Shown here piece after piece: positions 29,631 to 39,427 of a stretch of DNA of 64,000 nucleotides. The notes below the pieces were generated by a model that had not been told where the DNA came from, ran no database searches, and saw only the letters and a program-made list of their open reading frames with translations. Each line of letters begins with the position of its first letter. Position 1 is the stretch's first letter. The stretch covers positions 3,994,001 to 4,058,000 of the forward strand of contig NZ_CP114902.1 in the NCBI RefSeq assembly GCF_027497235.1. Reading direction: 5' to 3'. Both the position numbers and the translations under genes were made by a program. The DNA is from Micromonospora sp. WMMD1128. Its GTDB lineage: Bacteria; Actinomycetota; Actinomycetes; Mycobacteriales; Micromonosporaceae.

Positions 29631-30379
29631 CAGCCGACGGCGGCCAGGACCTCGTCGGAGACGTCGAAGTTGGCGTAGACGTTCTGCACGTCGTCGCAGT
29701 CCTCAAGCACGTCGATCAGCTTGAAGATCTTGCGCGCGCCGTCCTCGTCAAGCGGCACGTTCACGCTGGGGACGAGGGAGGACTCGGCCGACTCGTACTC
29801 GATGCCGGCGTCCTGGAGGGCGGTGCGCACCGCGAGCAGGTCACCCGGCTCGGAGATCACCTCGAACGCCTCGTCGAGGTCGTTGACCTCCTCGGCGCCG
29901 GCGTCCAGCACGGCCATCATCACGTCGTCCTCGCTGGTGCCGGCCTTCGGCACGATCACCACGCCCTTGCGGGAGAACATGTACGACACCGAGCCGGCGT
30001 CGGCGAGCGAGCCGCCGTTGCGGGTGAGCGCCGTGCGTACCTCGGTGGCGGCGCGGTTGCGGTTGTCGGTGAGGCACTCGATCAGCATCGCCACGCCGCT
30101 CGGGCCGTACCCCTCGTACATGATCGTCTGCCAGTCGGCGCCGCCGGCCTCCAGGCCGGAGCCGCGCTTGACCGCGCGGTCGATGTTGTCGTTCGGGACC
30201 GAACTCTTCTTCGCCTTCTGGATGGCGTCGAACAAGGTGGGGTTGCCGGCCGGGTCGCCGCCGCCGGTGCGGGCCGCCACCTCGACATTCTTGATCAGCT
30301 TGGCGAACATCTTGCCGCGCTTGGCGTCGATCACGGCCTTCTTGTGCTTGGTGGTCGCCCACTTTGAGTGGCCGGACAT
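29630..30379 (-). CDS. YebC/PmpR-family regulatory or ribosome-associated protein
   Basis: A 249-residue member of the YebC (TACO1) family: [61 protein letters not shown]. The family is described both as DNA-binding regulators and as factors easing translation of proline-rich stretches. ATG at 30379 has GGAGG 7 bases upstream. It follows pdxT on the same strand, as in other actinobacteria. Confidence 0.95.
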   Translation of the reverse strand: MSGHSKWATTKHKKAVIDAKRGKMFAKLIKNVEVAARTGGGDPAGNPTLFDAIQKAKKSSVPNDNIDRAVKRGSGLEAGGADWQTIMYEGYGPSGVAMLIECLTDNRNRAATEVRTALTRNGGSLADAGSVSYMFSRKGVVIVPKAGTSEDDVMMAVLDAGAEEVNDLDEAFEVISEPGDLLAVRTALQDAGIEYESAESSLVPSVNVPLDEDGARKIFKLIDVLEDCDDVQNVYANFDVSDEVLAAVG

Positions 30380-30485
30380 CTGAGTACCTCCGTTAGTGAT
30401 CCACGCCCTGCGTCGGCAGCCCTCGCCGGAGCCGAACCCGGCAATCCTACCGAGGCCACGGCTGAGAGGCACCCACGGGCGCTCG

Positions 30486-31091
30486 TCAGGCGGCGGCCCG
30501 GACCAGGTCCACGAAGAGGCGATGCAGGCGCAGGTCGCCGGTCAGCTCCGGGTGGAACGAGGTGGCCAGCAGATTTCCCTGCCGGACCGCGACGATCCGG
30601 TCGGCGGCCGGGCCCTCGGTCACCCGGCCGAGCACCTCGACGCCCGCGCCGACCCGCTCGACCCACGGCGCGCGGATGAACACCGCGTGGAACGGCGCGC
30701 CGTCGACCCCGGTGAGCGCCACCGGCGCCTCGAACGAGTCGACCTGGCGCCCGAACGCGTTGCGCCGGACGGTCATCTCGATGCCGGCGAAGCCGCGCTG
30801 GTCGGGGCGGCCGTCCAGCACCTCGGTGGCCAGCATGATCATGCCGGCACAGGAGCCGTAGACCGGCATCCCGCCCGCGATCCGCTTGTCGATCGGCTCG
30901 CGCATCTCGAAGATGTCCACCAGCTTGCTGATCGTGGTCGACTCGCCGCCGGGCACCACCAGGCCGTCGACCGCGTCCAGCTCGCCCGGCCGGCGCACCG
31001 GCCGCGCGTCGGCGCCCACGCCCGCAAGCGCCGCGACATGCTCGCGCACGTCACCCTGAAGGGCCAACACACCAATCACGGGTACGGTCAC
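30486..31091 (-). CDS. pdxT: Pyridoxal 5'-phosphate synthase glutaminase subunit
   Basis: Releases ammonia from glutamine for PLP synthesis by PdxS. The 201 residues hold the glutaminase nucleophile in [10 protein letters not shown], the oxyanion region LVVPGGEST and the His-Glu pair in [10 protein letters not shown] at 31091 is chosen because AGGAG lies about 8 bases upstream. A dispersed repeat lies between pdxS and this gene. Confidence 0.96.
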   Translation of the reverse strand: MTVPVIGVLALQGDVREHVAALAGVGADARPVRRPGELDAVDGLVVPGGESTTISKLVDIFEMREPIDKRIAGGMPVYGSCAGMIMLATEVLDGRPDQRGFAGIEMTVRRNAFGRQVDSFEAPVALTGVDGAPFHAVFIRAPWVERVGAGVEVLGRVTEGPAADRIVAVRQGNLLATSFHPELTGDLRLHRLFVDLVRAAA

Positions 31092-31111
31092 GCGCGTCGC
31101 TCCTCTCACCG

Positions 31112-31171
31112 GGTGTTAAGCGGGGCCCCCGCCTCTACCGAAAGCGTTAAGCGGGGGCCCCGCCTTACACC
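31112..31171. repeat. Dispersed GTTAAG/GGGGCCCC element, copy 2
   Basis: The fullest copy, 60 bp: it starts GGTGTTAAGCGGGG and ends CCCCGCCTTACACC. The ends match as inverted repeats of about 21 bp with two mismatches. It fills the gap between pdxS and pdxT and could attenuate transcription. Confidence 0.9.
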
Positions 31172-32083
31172 TCACCAGCCGCGCTCGGCCAGGCGGTGGG
31201 GCTGGGGGATGTCGTCGACGTTGATGCCGACCATCGCCTCGCCCAGGCCGCGGGAGACCTTCGCCAGCACGTCGGGATCGTCGTGGAAGGTGGTCGCCTT
31301 GACGATCGCGGCGGCCCGCTGCGCCGGGTTGCCGGACTTGAAGATGCCCGAACCGACGAAGACGCCCTCGGCGCCGAGCTGCATCATCATGGCCGCGTCC
31401 GCCGGGGTGGCGATACCGCCGGCGGTGAACAGCACGACCGGCAGCTTGCCGCCCTCGGCGACCTCCTTGACCAGCTCGTACGGGGCCTGCAACTCCTTCG
31501 CCGCGACATACAGCTCGTCGGCCGGCAGGGTCTGGAGCCGGCGGATCTCCTGCCGGATCTTCCGCATGTGGGTGGTGGCGTTGGAGACGTCCCCGGTGCC
31601 CGCCTCGCCCTTCGAGCGGATCATGGCGGCACCCTCGGTGATCCGGCGCAGCGCCTCGCCCAGGTTCGTCGCGCCGCAGACGAACGGCACGGTGAACGCC
31701 CACTTGTCGATGTGGTTGGCGTAGTCGGCCGGCGTCAGCACCTCGGACTCGTCGACGTAGTCCACACCGAGCGCCTGGAGGACCTGCGCCTCGACGAAGT
31801 GGCCGATCCGGGCCTTGGCCATCACCGGGATGGAGACGGCCGCGATGATGCCGTCGATCATGTCCGGGTCGCTCATCCGGGACACTCCGCCCTGGGCGCG
31901 GATGTCGGCGGGCACCCGCTCCAGCGCCATCACGGCCACGGCGCCGGCGTCCTCGGCGATCTTCGCCTGCTCGGGGGTGACCACGTCCATGATCACGCCG
32001 CCCTTGAGCATCTCGGCCATGCCGCGCTTCACGCGGGCGGTGCCGACGGCGGCGTCGGTGGTCGGGGAGGGGGAATCAGACAC
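31172..32083 (-). CDS. pdxS: Pyridoxal 5'-phosphate synthase subunit PdxS
   Basis: Builds PLP from ribose-5-phosphate, glyceraldehyde-3-phosphate and ammonia. The 303-residue TIM-barrel protein shows [20 protein letters not shown], the active-site lysine regions [10 protein letters not shown] and [12 protein letters not shown], and [23 protein letters not shown] at 32083 has GAGGAG nine bases upstream. pdxT follows. Confidence 0.97.
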   Translation of the reverse strand: MSDSPSPTTDAAVGTARVKRGMAEMLKGGVIMDVVTPEQAKIAEDAGAVAVMALERVPADIRAQGGVSRMSDPDMIDGIIAAVSIPVMAKARIGHFVEAQVLQALGVDYVDESEVLTPADYANHIDKWAFTVPFVCGATNLGEALRRITEGAAMIRSKGEAGTGDVSNATTHMRKIRQEIRRLQTLPADELYVAAKELQAPYELVKEVAEGGKLPVVLFTAGGIATPADAAMMMQLGAEGVFVGSGIFKSGNPAQRAAAIVKATTFHDDPDVLAKVSRGLGEAMVGINVDDIPQPHRLAERGW

Positions 32084-32230
32084 GGTTCATCGCTCCTCGG
32101 CGTGCGGTGACGGGCGTGCTGTCACGGTGGCTGCGCAGAATGCTACGACCGGCGCGACGCCGCTCCGACAGCCAATCGGCCCCCCGGTGGACTGCCCTGT
32201 GGCCGCCGTCACGGCGTGCGGCGCGCCCGG

Positions 32231-32262
32231 CGGTGCGGCGGCAGCGCGGTGCGGCGGCAGCG
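32231..32262. repeat. 16-bp tandem repeat, two copies
   Basis: CGGTGCGGCGGCAGCG occurs twice head to tail upstream of pdxS. No gene is visible from 32084 to 32535; this repeat and the palindrome at 32287-32367 are its only structure. Confidence 0.8.
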
Positions 32263-32286
32263 CGGTGGCCGAACAGGTGCCGACTG

Positions 32287-32367
32287 GGCGCCTAGAAACT
32301 TGATGACGTGAATGGATCGGCCGAGATTCCTCGCTGATCCACCTACGCCATCAAGTTTCTAGGCGCC
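32287..32367. repeat. 81-bp imperfect palindrome (unique in window)
   Basis: Perfect 19-bp outer arms (GGCGCCTAGAAACTTGATG and its reverse complement) flank inner partial arms (CGT/ACG, TGGATC/GATCCA). The element is distinctly AT-richer than its surroundings. It lies between pdxS and the membrane-protein gene. It may be a non-autonomous mobile element, a protein-binding site or a structured RNA. Confidence 0.85.
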
Positions 32368-32535
32368 GAAGAAGGTCATCCGATGCCGCGGGGTGGCCGC
32401 CCGGTGGCAGATAATCGGCCAGGGAAGCCCGAGGGGCGGCGGACGGCCGGGACCGCCAGTCAGCGGACACGGTCCTCAGCCAGGGAGCACAGCCGCAAAC
32501 CGGTGGGCACAGCCGTCGGCAGAAAGCCGCGGCGC

Positions 32536-33054
32536 TCAGCCGGTGGGGACGTCGGCGCGTGGGACCACCGTGGGGTCGTCGATGTCGAAGTAGCGGGGCC
32601 ACTCCCGTCCCCGCCCCATCCGGAACAGCCGCACCACGGGTCGGCCCCGGGCCGAGCGGGCGTCCCGGACCAGGTCGGTGTGCACCTGCCGGGCCAGCGC
32701 CAACCGCCGGCTGGCCGCGATCACCGCGCCGCAGGCCGGGTCCGCCGGATCCAGCCGCACCGCGCGCAACTGCCGGGTGAGGTCGTTCTCGGCCGCCTCG
32801 CGCTCCTCCGGGACGGCATCCAACGCGATCCGGGCCGCCGCGTACAGCTCCACGCCGTACAACTCCACGCCGTACCGCTGCTCGGCCAGGACCGCGGCGG
32901 CGGCGGCGCGGCGCAGCAGGTGCGCCTCCAGCGCGCGGGACGCCGACTCCGCGCGGATCTGCAACCGCTGCACCCGGCCGGCGGTCCAGATGAGGTACGC
33001 CGAGACCAGCCCGACCGCCAGGACCGCGCCCACCACCCACCACATGCCCGGCAT
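32536..33054 (-). CDS. Membrane-anchored coiled protein next to pimA
   Basis: A 172-residue protein. One membrane helix (about 2-22) is followed by long helices (VQRLQIRAESASRALEAHLL, LTRQLRAVRLDPADP, SRRLALARQVHTDLVRDARS) in a LemA-like arrangement; the end is soluble. A nearby repeat GVELYGVELYAA is visible. ATG at 33054 has GGAG ten bases upstream. It occupies the position of the Rv2609c membrane protein in Mycobacterium. Function unknown. Confidence 0.75.
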   Translation of the reverse strand: MPGMWWVVGAVLAVGLVSAYLIWTAGRVQRLQIRAESASRALEAHLLRRAAAAAVLAEQRYGVELYGVELYAAARIALDAVPEEREAAENDLTRQLRAVRLDPADPACGAVIAASRRLALARQVHTDLVRDARSARGRPVVRLFRMGRGREWPRYFDIDDPTVVPRADVPTG

Positions 33055-33086
33055 CGTAGTGCTGCTCCTCATCCCGGCCGGCCTGG

Positions 33087-34247
33087 TCAGCCCAGCCCCG
33101 CCCATTCCTGGTCCATGACCCGGCCGTCGGTGGCCTCGATCGCGGCTGCGTACACCTCCAGCACGCGACGAGCGATCACGGGCCAGTCGAAACTCGCCGC
33201 CACCTGGTCGCCCCAGCCGGTCAGCCCGGCCCGCCGGTCGTCGTCGTCGAGCAGCTCGGTCAGCGCGGCCCGGAGCGCCGCCGCGTCCCCGGTCGGGAAG
33301 AGCCGGCCGGCCCGGCCGCCGTCGAGCACCCGGCGGAACGCGTCCAGGTCGCTGGCGACCACCGTGGTCCCGGCGGCGAGCGCCTCGGTGAGGATCATCC
33401 CGAAGGACTCCCCGCCGGTGTTCGGCGCGACGTAGAGGTGCACGCTGCGCAGCATGCGCGCCTTGTCCGCCTCGGAGACCAGGCCGAGGAACGTGACCCG
33501 GTCACGCAGATCGGCCGGGAACCGGCCGTACAGCTCGTCGGCGTCGCCCGGCCCGGCCACCAGCAGGCGCAGCCCGGGTCGGTGCGGGGCGAGCGCGACG
33601 AACGCGTCGCACAGGATCGGGAAGCCCTTGCGCGGCTCGGTGAACCGGCCCAGGAATCCGAGCGTGCCGCCGCGGCCCGGCGCGCACTCCCCCGGCCAGT
33701 CCGGCAGCGGCGGCACCCCGGCGTACTTCGCCACCGCCACCCCGTTGGGGATCTCCACGGCCCCGCCGTCCATGTGCTCGACCTGCATCTTGCGGGCGAG
33801 CGCGCTCACCGCGATCCGGGCGGTGATCCGTTCGAGGAGGATCTGCAGCACGCCCTGCGCCGCGGAGAGCACCCGGGACCGGGTCATCGCGGTGTGGAAC
33901 GTGGCCACCACCGGGCCGCGGGCGCAGAGCACCGCGAGCATCGACAGGCTCGGCGTGAGCGGCTCGTGCACGTGCAGCACGTCGAAGTCGCCCCGGTTGA
34001 TCCACCGGCGTACCCGGGCGGTCGACACCGGGCCGAAGGCGATCCGGGCCACCGACCCGTTGTAGGGCAGCGGCACGGCCCGACCCGCCGACACCACGTA
34101 CGGCGGCAGCGTCGCGTCCTCGTCGGCCGGGGCCAGCACGCTCACCTCGTGGCCGAGCCCGAGCAGCGCCTCGGCCAGGTCCATGACATGGTTCTGCACC
34201 CCGCCCGGAATGTCGAAGGAGTACGGGCACACGATGCCGATCCGCAT
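33087..34247 (-). CDS. pimA: Phosphatidylinositol alpha-mannosyltransferase
   Basis: GT4 enzyme that adds the first mannose of phosphatidylinositol mannosides on the cytoplasmic membrane face. The 386 residues show MRIGIVCPYSFDIPGGVQNH, the acceptor-side HVHEPLTPS, FLGRFTEPRKGF and the donor-binding EX7E motif in ESFGMILTEA. ATG at 34247 gives the conserved start. pgsA, acyltransferase and pimA stand in the order of PIM synthesis. Confidence 0.93.
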   Translation of the reverse strand: MRIGIVCPYSFDIPGGVQNHVMDLAEALLGLGHEVSVLAPADEDATLPPYVVSAGRAVPLPYNGSVARIAFGPVSTARVRRWINRGDFDVLHVHEPLTPSLSMLAVLCARGPVVATFHTAMTRSRVLSAAQGVLQILLERITARIAVSALARKMQVEHMDGGAVEIPNGVAVAKYAGVPPLPDWPGECAPGRGGTLGFLGRFTEPRKGFPILCDAFVALAPHRPGLRLLVAGPGDADELYGRFPADLRDRVTFLGLVSEADKARMLRSVHLYVAPNTGGESFGMILTEALAAGTTVVASDLDAFRRVLDGGRAGRLFPTGDAAALRAALTELLDDDDRRAGLTGWGDQVAASFDWPVIARRVLEVYAAAIEATDGRVMDQEWAGLG

Positions 34248-34255
34248 GGCGCCCC

Positions 34256-35188
34256 CTAGACCGTCCCGGTGGCGGCCGGTGGCGGCGTCGACGTCGACGC
34301 CCCGCCCGGCCCCTGGTCCAGCCACATCCGCTGCAACATGTGCCAGTCTTGCGGATGCCGGGCGATGCCCGCGGCCAGTCCGTCGGCTATCCGCTGTGTC
34401 ACCACCCGGACCCGGGCGTCGAGCGGGGCGCTGTCCGGATCCGGCAGCGCCAGCGGGCCCTCGATCGCGGCGTGGGCGGCGTCCGGCTCGTACCACATCG
34501 ACGCCACGTAGAGCGGCGCGCCGGTGCGCAGCGCCAGCAACGCCGGGCCGGGTGGCATCCGGGTCCGGCCGCCGAAGAAGTCCACCTCCACACCCCGGGC
34601 GGACAGATCCCGGTCCGCCAGCAGCGGCACCACGTAACCGGCGTGCAGCCGGTCCACCAGCACGTCGAACGCCGGCCGCGCGCCGCCGCGGTTGGGCAGG
34701 ATCTCCATCCCCAGCCCTTCCCGGAACCCGACGAACCGCTCGTAGACGCCGTCCGGCAGCCGCTCCGCCACGGTGGTCATCGGCCAGCCGGTGGCCGCCA
34801 CCCAGGCGCCCGCGGCGTCCCAGTTGCCGGCGTGCGGCAGCGCCACCACGGCCCCCCGCCCGGCCGCCACGTCGGCGGCGAGCAGCTCCGCGCCGTCGAG
34901 GCGGAACCCGGCGAGGATCTCCGCCCGGCTCAGGCCCGGCAGCCGGAACGCCTCCAGCCAGTAGCGGGCGTACGAGCGCAGGCCGGCGCGGACCAGCACG
35001 TCCAGCTCCGCGTCGGGCAGGTCCGGGCCGACCACCCGGCGCAGGTTGGCGCGCAGTCGACGCGTACCCCCGCCGTCCTTGCGGTGGGCACGGTCGGCGC
35101 CCGCCCGGAAGGCCGCGGCCGCGACGGGCCGGGGCAGGGCGCGGATCAGGCGCCAGCCCGCGACGAAGCCCGCCTCGGTGAGGTTCAC
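34256..35188 (-). CDS. Phosphatidylinositol mannoside acyltransferase (LpxL/HtrB family)
   Basis: Acyltransferase of 310 residues that probably acylates PIM (Rv2611c/PatA type). It contains the catalytic HX4D motif in PHAGNWDAAGAW, PNRGGARPAFDVL and the late FFGGRTRMPPGPALLAL block. The GTG start overlaps the pgsA stop in GTGA. The C-terminal tail is Pro/Thr-rich. Confidence 0.92.
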   Translation of the reverse strand: MNLTEAGFVAGWRLIRALPRPVAAAAFRAGADRAHRKDGGGTRRLRANLRRVVGPDLPDAELDVLVRAGLRSYARYWLEAFRLPGLSRAEILAGFRLDGAELLAADVAAGRGAVVALPHAGNWDAAGAWVAATGWPMTTVAERLPDGVYERFVGFREGLGMEILPNRGGARPAFDVLVDRLHAGYVVPLLADRDLSARGVEVDFFGGRTRMPPGPALLALRTGAPLYVASMWYEPDAAHAAIEGPLALPDPDSAPLDARVRVVTQRIADGLAAGIARHPQDWHMLQRMWLDQGPGGASTSTPPPAATGTV

Positions 35189-35805
35189 TCGACGCCGACC
35201 CGCTGGGCCTGCCGGTAGACGTGCGTCATCCGCTGCCCCACCGTGAAGATCGAGACGGCGGCGAGCAGCCAGAGCGCGACCTCCAGGGCCGGGTCGAGGC
35301 CGACGCCGGTGAGCAGGCCGCCGACGCCGACGATGAGCAGCCGCTCGGTGCGCTCGGCGACGCCGACGTTGGCGCTCATGCCGAGCCCCTCGGCGCGGGC
35401 CTTGACATAGGAGACCAGCCCGCCCGCGGCCAGGCAGATCAGCGCGGCGGCCACCCCGGAATATTGGTGCTGGGTGGCCAGCCAGTAGGCGACCGCGCCG
35501 AACACCGCGCTGTCGGCGACCCGGTCCATGCTCGAGTCGAGGAACGCACCGAACCGGGTGGACCCGCCGCTCATCCGGGCCATCGTGCCGTCGAGCAGGT
35601 CGGTGAGGGCGAAGACCGTGACGATCAGCGCGCCGGCGACCAGGTGGCCACGCGCGCCGAAGCCGAGCGCGCCGACGAGCACGCCGACGGTGCCGGTCAC
35701 GGTCACCGCGTTGGGGGACACGCCCGCGCGGAGCAGTCCGCGCGCGATCGGCTCCACGATGCGGGTCATGCCCGCCCGGGCCGTCACTTGGAAGATCTTC
35801 GCCAT
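35185..35805 (-). CDS. pgsA: CDP-alcohol phosphatidyltransferase (phosphatidylinositol phosphate synthase)
   Basis: Makes the phosphoinositide precursor of PIMs from CDP-diacylglycerol. The 206 residues include the full family motif from DLLDGTMARMSG to FGAFLDSSMD and about six membrane helices. ATG at 35805 is the natural start. First of the pgsA-acyltransferase-pimA run; in Mycobacterium a HIT gene precedes it, here an EF-G-like gene diverges instead. Confidence 0.93.
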   Translation of the reverse strand: MAKIFQVTARAGMTRIVEPIARGLLRAGVSPNAVTVTGTVGVLVGALGFGARGHLVAGALIVTVFALTDLLDGTMARMSGGSTRFGAFLDSSMDRVADSAVFGAVAYWLATQHQYSGVAAALICLAAGGLVSYVKARAEGLGMSANVGVAERTERLLIVGVGGLLTGVGLDPALEVALWLLAAVSIFTVGQRMTHVYRQAQRVGVE

Positions 35806-36057
35806 GGCGGTCCCACGATAACGGCCGGCAGCGGCCGGGCACACAGCCGGGCGTGCGACCCGCCCGGCGGGCCTTGTGCCGGCACCGGCGCGGGTGTGAG
35901 ATCGAGCGTGAGGGGTGAGCCAGTTCACCGCATCACCGGTCCCCGTGCCCGTCCCGTGGGGGACCACCGGAAGATATCGCCGCGGCGCCCACCGGGGTCC
36001 GCTCCCCCGTCGCCCGCGGCGGTCGCCACCACCACCGGTTGAGGGAGGTGCGCCGCG

Positions 36058-38217
36058 ATGGCGCAGAAGAGTCACGAGAAGGGTGTCACCGGCGGCGCGC
36101 CGGTGGTGACCGAGCCCGGCAGGGTTCGCAACGTGGTGCTCGTCGGGCACTCCGGCGCCGGCAAGACCACCCTGGTCGAGGCGCTGCTCGCGGCCAGCGG
36201 CACGATCGGCCGGGCCGGCGACGTCACCGACGGCACCACGGTCTGCGACCACGACCCGGCGGCCGTACGCCAGCAGCGCTCGGTGAGCCTGGCCTGCGCC
36301 CCGCTGGTCCACCGCGACGTCAAGGTCAACCTGCTGGACACGCCCGGCTACGGCGACTTCGTCGGCGAGCTGCGCGCCGGGCTGCGCGCCGCCGACGCGG
36401 CGCTGTTCGTGGTCTCCGCGGTGGACGGGATGGACGCCGCGACCGCCGCGCTCTGGGAGGAGTGCGCCGCGGTGGACATGCCGCGCGCGGTGGCGGTCTC
36501 CCGGCTGGACCACCCGCGCGCCGACTTCGACGAGGCGGTGGCGCTCTGCCAGCGGGTCTTCGGCGACAACGTGCTTCCGCTCTACCTGCCGATGCTCGGC
36601 GACGACGGCGAGTCGGTGGCCGGGCTGATGGGGCTGATCACCCGCCGCGTGTTCGACTACTCCACCGGGCTGCCGGCGGCGGTGCGCGAGCCGGACCCGC
36701 AGCACCTGCCGGCCATCCAGGAGTCCCGGGACGAGCTGATCGAGGGGATCATCGCGGAGAGCGAGGACGAGACCCTGATGGACCGCTACCTCGGCGGCGA
36801 GGAGATCGACCCCGAGGTGCTCATCACCGACCTGGAGACGGCCGTCGCCCGCGGCCACTTCTACCCGGTGGTGCCGGTCTGCGCGGAGACCGGCGTCGGC
36901 CTGGACGCGCTGCTCGACGGCCTGGTCGCGGCGTTCCCGTCGCCGCTGGAGCACGACCTGCCGGCGGTGACCGGCCTGGACGGCTCACCCCGCCCGCCGC
37001 TGACCTGCGACCCGGCCGGCCCGCTGGTCGCCGAGGTGGTCAAGACGACGGTGGACCGGCACGTCGGACGGGTCTCGCTGGTCCGGGTCTTCTCCGGCAC
37101 GCTCCGCCCCGACCAGGTGATCCACGTGTCCGGGCACGGCCTGGCCGAGCGCGGCCACCCCGACCACGACGCCGACGAGCGGGTCGGGCACGTCTACAGC
37201 CCGCTCGGCGCGACGCTGCGCGAGGTGCCGGCCTGCGTCGCCGGTGACCTCTGCGCGATCACCAAGTCGGGCAGCGCGGAGACCGGCGACACCGTCTCCG
37301 CCAAGGACGAGCCGCTGCTGATCGCGCCCTGGGAGATGCCGGAGCCGCTGCTGCCGGTGGCGATCGTGGCGCGCAGCCGGGCCGACGAGGACGCGCTGGC
37401 GCGCAACCTGTCCCGGCTGGTCGCCGGCGACCCGACGCTGCGGCTGGAGCGCAACCCGGAAACCCACCAGCTGGTGCTCTGGTGCATGGGCGAGGCGCAC
37501 GCCGACGTGGTCCTCGACCGGCTGCGCGGCGGCGGCGTCGAGCTGGACACCGAGCCGGTGCGGGTGGCGTTGCGGGAGACGGTCACCGCCGCCGCCCGGG
37601 GCCACGGCCGGCACGTCAAGCAGTCCGGCGGCCACGGCCAGTACGCCGTCTGCGACATCGAGGTGGAGCCGCTGCCCCGGGGCGCCGGCTTCGAGTTCGT
37701 CGACCGGGTGGTCGGCGGCGCGGTCCCGCACAACTACATTCCGTCGGTGGAGAAGGGCGTCCGGGCGCAGATGGAACGCGGCCTGGTCGCCGGCCACCCG
37801 GTGGTGGACCTGCGGGTGACGCTCGTCGACGGCAAGGCGCACAGCGTCGACTCGTCCGACGCCGCGTTCCAGACCGCGGGCGCGCTGGCGCTGCGCGACG
37901 CCGCCGAGAAGGCCCAGCCGACGCTGCTGGAGCCGGTCGACGAGATCACCGTCCGGATCCCCGACTCCTCGGTCGGCGCGGTCATGGGCGACCTGTCCGG
38001 CCGGCGCGGCCGGGTGCTCGGCACCGAGCCGGACCCGGACGCCGAGGGCCGCACCCTGGTCCGGGCCGAGGTGCCCGCCACCGAACTGCTGCGCTACGCG
38101 GTGGAGCTACGCGCGATGACCGCCGGCACCGGCACGTTCCGGCGCGAGTTCGCCCGCCACGACCCCATGCCCACCCACTTGGCCGACCAGGCCCGCAAGG
38201 AAGCCACCACCGGTTAG
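36058..38217 (+). CDS. Elongation factor G-like GTPase (EF-G2 class)
   Basis: Ribosomal translocase relative of 719 residues. It holds the P-loop GHSGAGKTTLVEAL, DTPGYGDF, domains II-V and the domain IV pattern KQSGGHGQYAVCDIEVEPL. The base-recognition motif NKxD is replaced by SRLD at about residue 145. This class (actinobacterial EF-G2) is separate from the essential EF-G, and its role is unclear. ATG at 36058 has GGGAGG upstream. Its stop overlaps the stop of the convergent aldo/keto reductase by four bases. Confidence 0.9.
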   Translation: MAQKSHEKGVTGGAPVVTEPGRVRNVVLVGHSGAGKTTLVEALLAASGTIGRAGDVTDGTTVCDHDPAAVRQQRSVSLACAPLVHRDVKVNLLDTPGYGDFVGELRAGLRAADAALFVVSAVDGMDAATAALWEECAAVDMPRAVAVSRLDHPRADFDEAVALCQRVFGDNVLPLYLPMLGDDGESVAGLMGLITRRVFDYSTGLPAAVREPDPQHLPAIQESRDELIEGIIAESEDETLMDRYLGGEEIDPEVLITDLETAVARGHFYPVVPVCAETGVGLDALLDGLVAAFPSPLEHDLPAVTGLDGSPRPPLTCDPAGPLVAEVVKTTVDRHVGRVSLVRVFSGTLRPDQVIHVSGHGLAERGHPDHDADERVGHVYSPLGATLREVPACVAGDLCAITKSGSAETGDTVSAKDEPLLIAPWEMPEPLLPVAIVARSRADEDALARNLSRLVAGDPTLRLERNPETHQLVLWCMGEAHADVVLDRLRGGGVELDTEPVRVALRETVTAAARGHGRHVKQSGGHGQYAVCDIEVEPLPRGAGFEFVDRVVGGAVPHNYIPSVEKGVRAQMERGLVAGHPVVDLRVTLVDGKAHSVDSSDAAFQTAGALALRDAAEKAQPTLLEPVDEITVRIPDSSVGAVMGDLSGRRGRVLGTEPDPDAEGRTLVRAEVPATELLRYAVELRAMTAGTGTFRREFARHDPMPTHLADQARKEATTG

Positions 38218-39272
38218 GGGCGGACGGCGGGGACGGGGGGCATCGGCCAGTGGGGGCGGTCGGCGTCCCGGCGGGCGGCCGAGCGTACCGCCGCGAGCTG
38301 CCGCTCCACCTCGGCGAAGTGGTCCGGTTCGAGCGGACCCCGGGCCAGCGCGGCGGCGTTCTCCTCGACCTGGGCGACCGTGCGGGCGCCGGGGATCGGC
38401 ACCGCCCGGTCGCTGCGCGCCCAGATCCAGCCGAGCGCGCCCTGCGCCAGGGTGCGACCGTCGGCGGTCAGCGCGCCCCGGACGGCGGCCACCCGGCGCA
38501 GCCACTCCGGGGCCGGCCGGCCGCCGCGGAACCACTCCAGCCAGTTCGGTCCGAGACCGCGTACGTCGTCACGGGGCAGCGTCGACTCCGGCGTGTACTT
38601 GCCGGTGAGCAGCCCCATCCCGAGCGGCCCCCGGGCCAGGCTGGCCAGGTCGTGCTTCTCGCAGGCGGCCAGCATGGCCGGGGCGTCCCGGAGCACCGAC
38701 AGCGCGTGCTGCACGGCGACGGCGCCCTGCGCGACCTGGGCGAACGCGGCGGCCCGGTCGGTCCGGTCGGTGCTCCACCCGTACGCCCGGATCAGGCCGT
38801 CGGCCACCAGGTCGTCGAGCGTGCCGATCAGCGCCTCGGCACGGGGCAGCGGCAGGTCACCCAGGTGCAACTGGTAGAGGTCGATCCGGTCGGTGTCCAG
38901 CCGGCGCAGCGAGTCGACCACCGCCCGGCGCAGGTACTGCGGGGAGGCGTTCTCCCCGGTGGCCTGCCGGCTGTGCTCGTCGAACGTGTAGCCCCACTTG
39001 GTGGCGATCACCGCGTCGTCCCGCCGGCCGGCCAGGGCGCGCCCCAGCACCCGCTCGCCGTGCCCGGCCCCGTACGTGTCGGCGGTGTCGAAGAGCGTCA
39101 CGCCGAGGTCGATGGCGCGGCGGAGCGCCCGCACCGACTCGTCGTCGTCGACCGCACCCCAGCCCAACGGGCGGGCGCCCTCCGCCCACGGGCCGCCGAT
39201 CGCCCAGCACCCCATGCCGAGGGCGCTCACCTCGATGCCGCTACGTCCCAGCGACCGCGTGCTGACTGCCAT
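38214..39272 (-). CDS. Aldo/keto reductase (first of two)
   Basis: NADPH-dependent oxidoreductase of 352 residues with the AKR tetrad: Asp and Tyr in LFDTADTYGAGHGE, Lys in IATKWGY, His in YQLHLGD. The cofactor-binding end reads VPIPGARTVAQVEENAAAL. It belongs to the large YghZ/AKR general group; substrate unknown. It ends 4 bases into the EF-G-like gene, leaving no room for a terminator between them. Confidence 0.9.
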   Translation of the reverse strand: MAVSTRSLGRSGIEVSALGMGCWAIGGPWAEGARPLGWGAVDDDESVRALRRAIDLGVTLFDTADTYGAGHGERVLGRALAGRRDDAVIATKWGYTFDEHSRQATGENASPQYLRRAVVDSLRRLDTDRIDLYQLHLGDLPLPRAEALIGTLDDLVADGLIRAYGWSTDRTDRAAAFAQVAQGAVAVQHALSVLRDAPAMLAACEKHDLASLARGPLGMGLLTGKYTPESTLPRDDVRGLGPNWLEWFRGGRPAPEWLRRVAAVRGALTADGRTLAQGALGWIWARSDRAVPIPGARTVAQVEENAAALARGPLEPDHFAEVERQLAAVRSAARRDADRPHWPMPPVPAVRP

Positions 39273-39427
39273 CGCCGCATCCTGTCACTTTCCCGGCAAC
39301 CGTGGGCCTTTTCGTCACTCAGGCATCCGGCGCTCGCCACTCTCCGTGATGCCACCCACCGGCAGTCGCGGTGTGAGATGTGTCGGCCAAGCCCGAAGTA
39401 CCCGGCGCGGGCCCGCGGCACCCGTGC

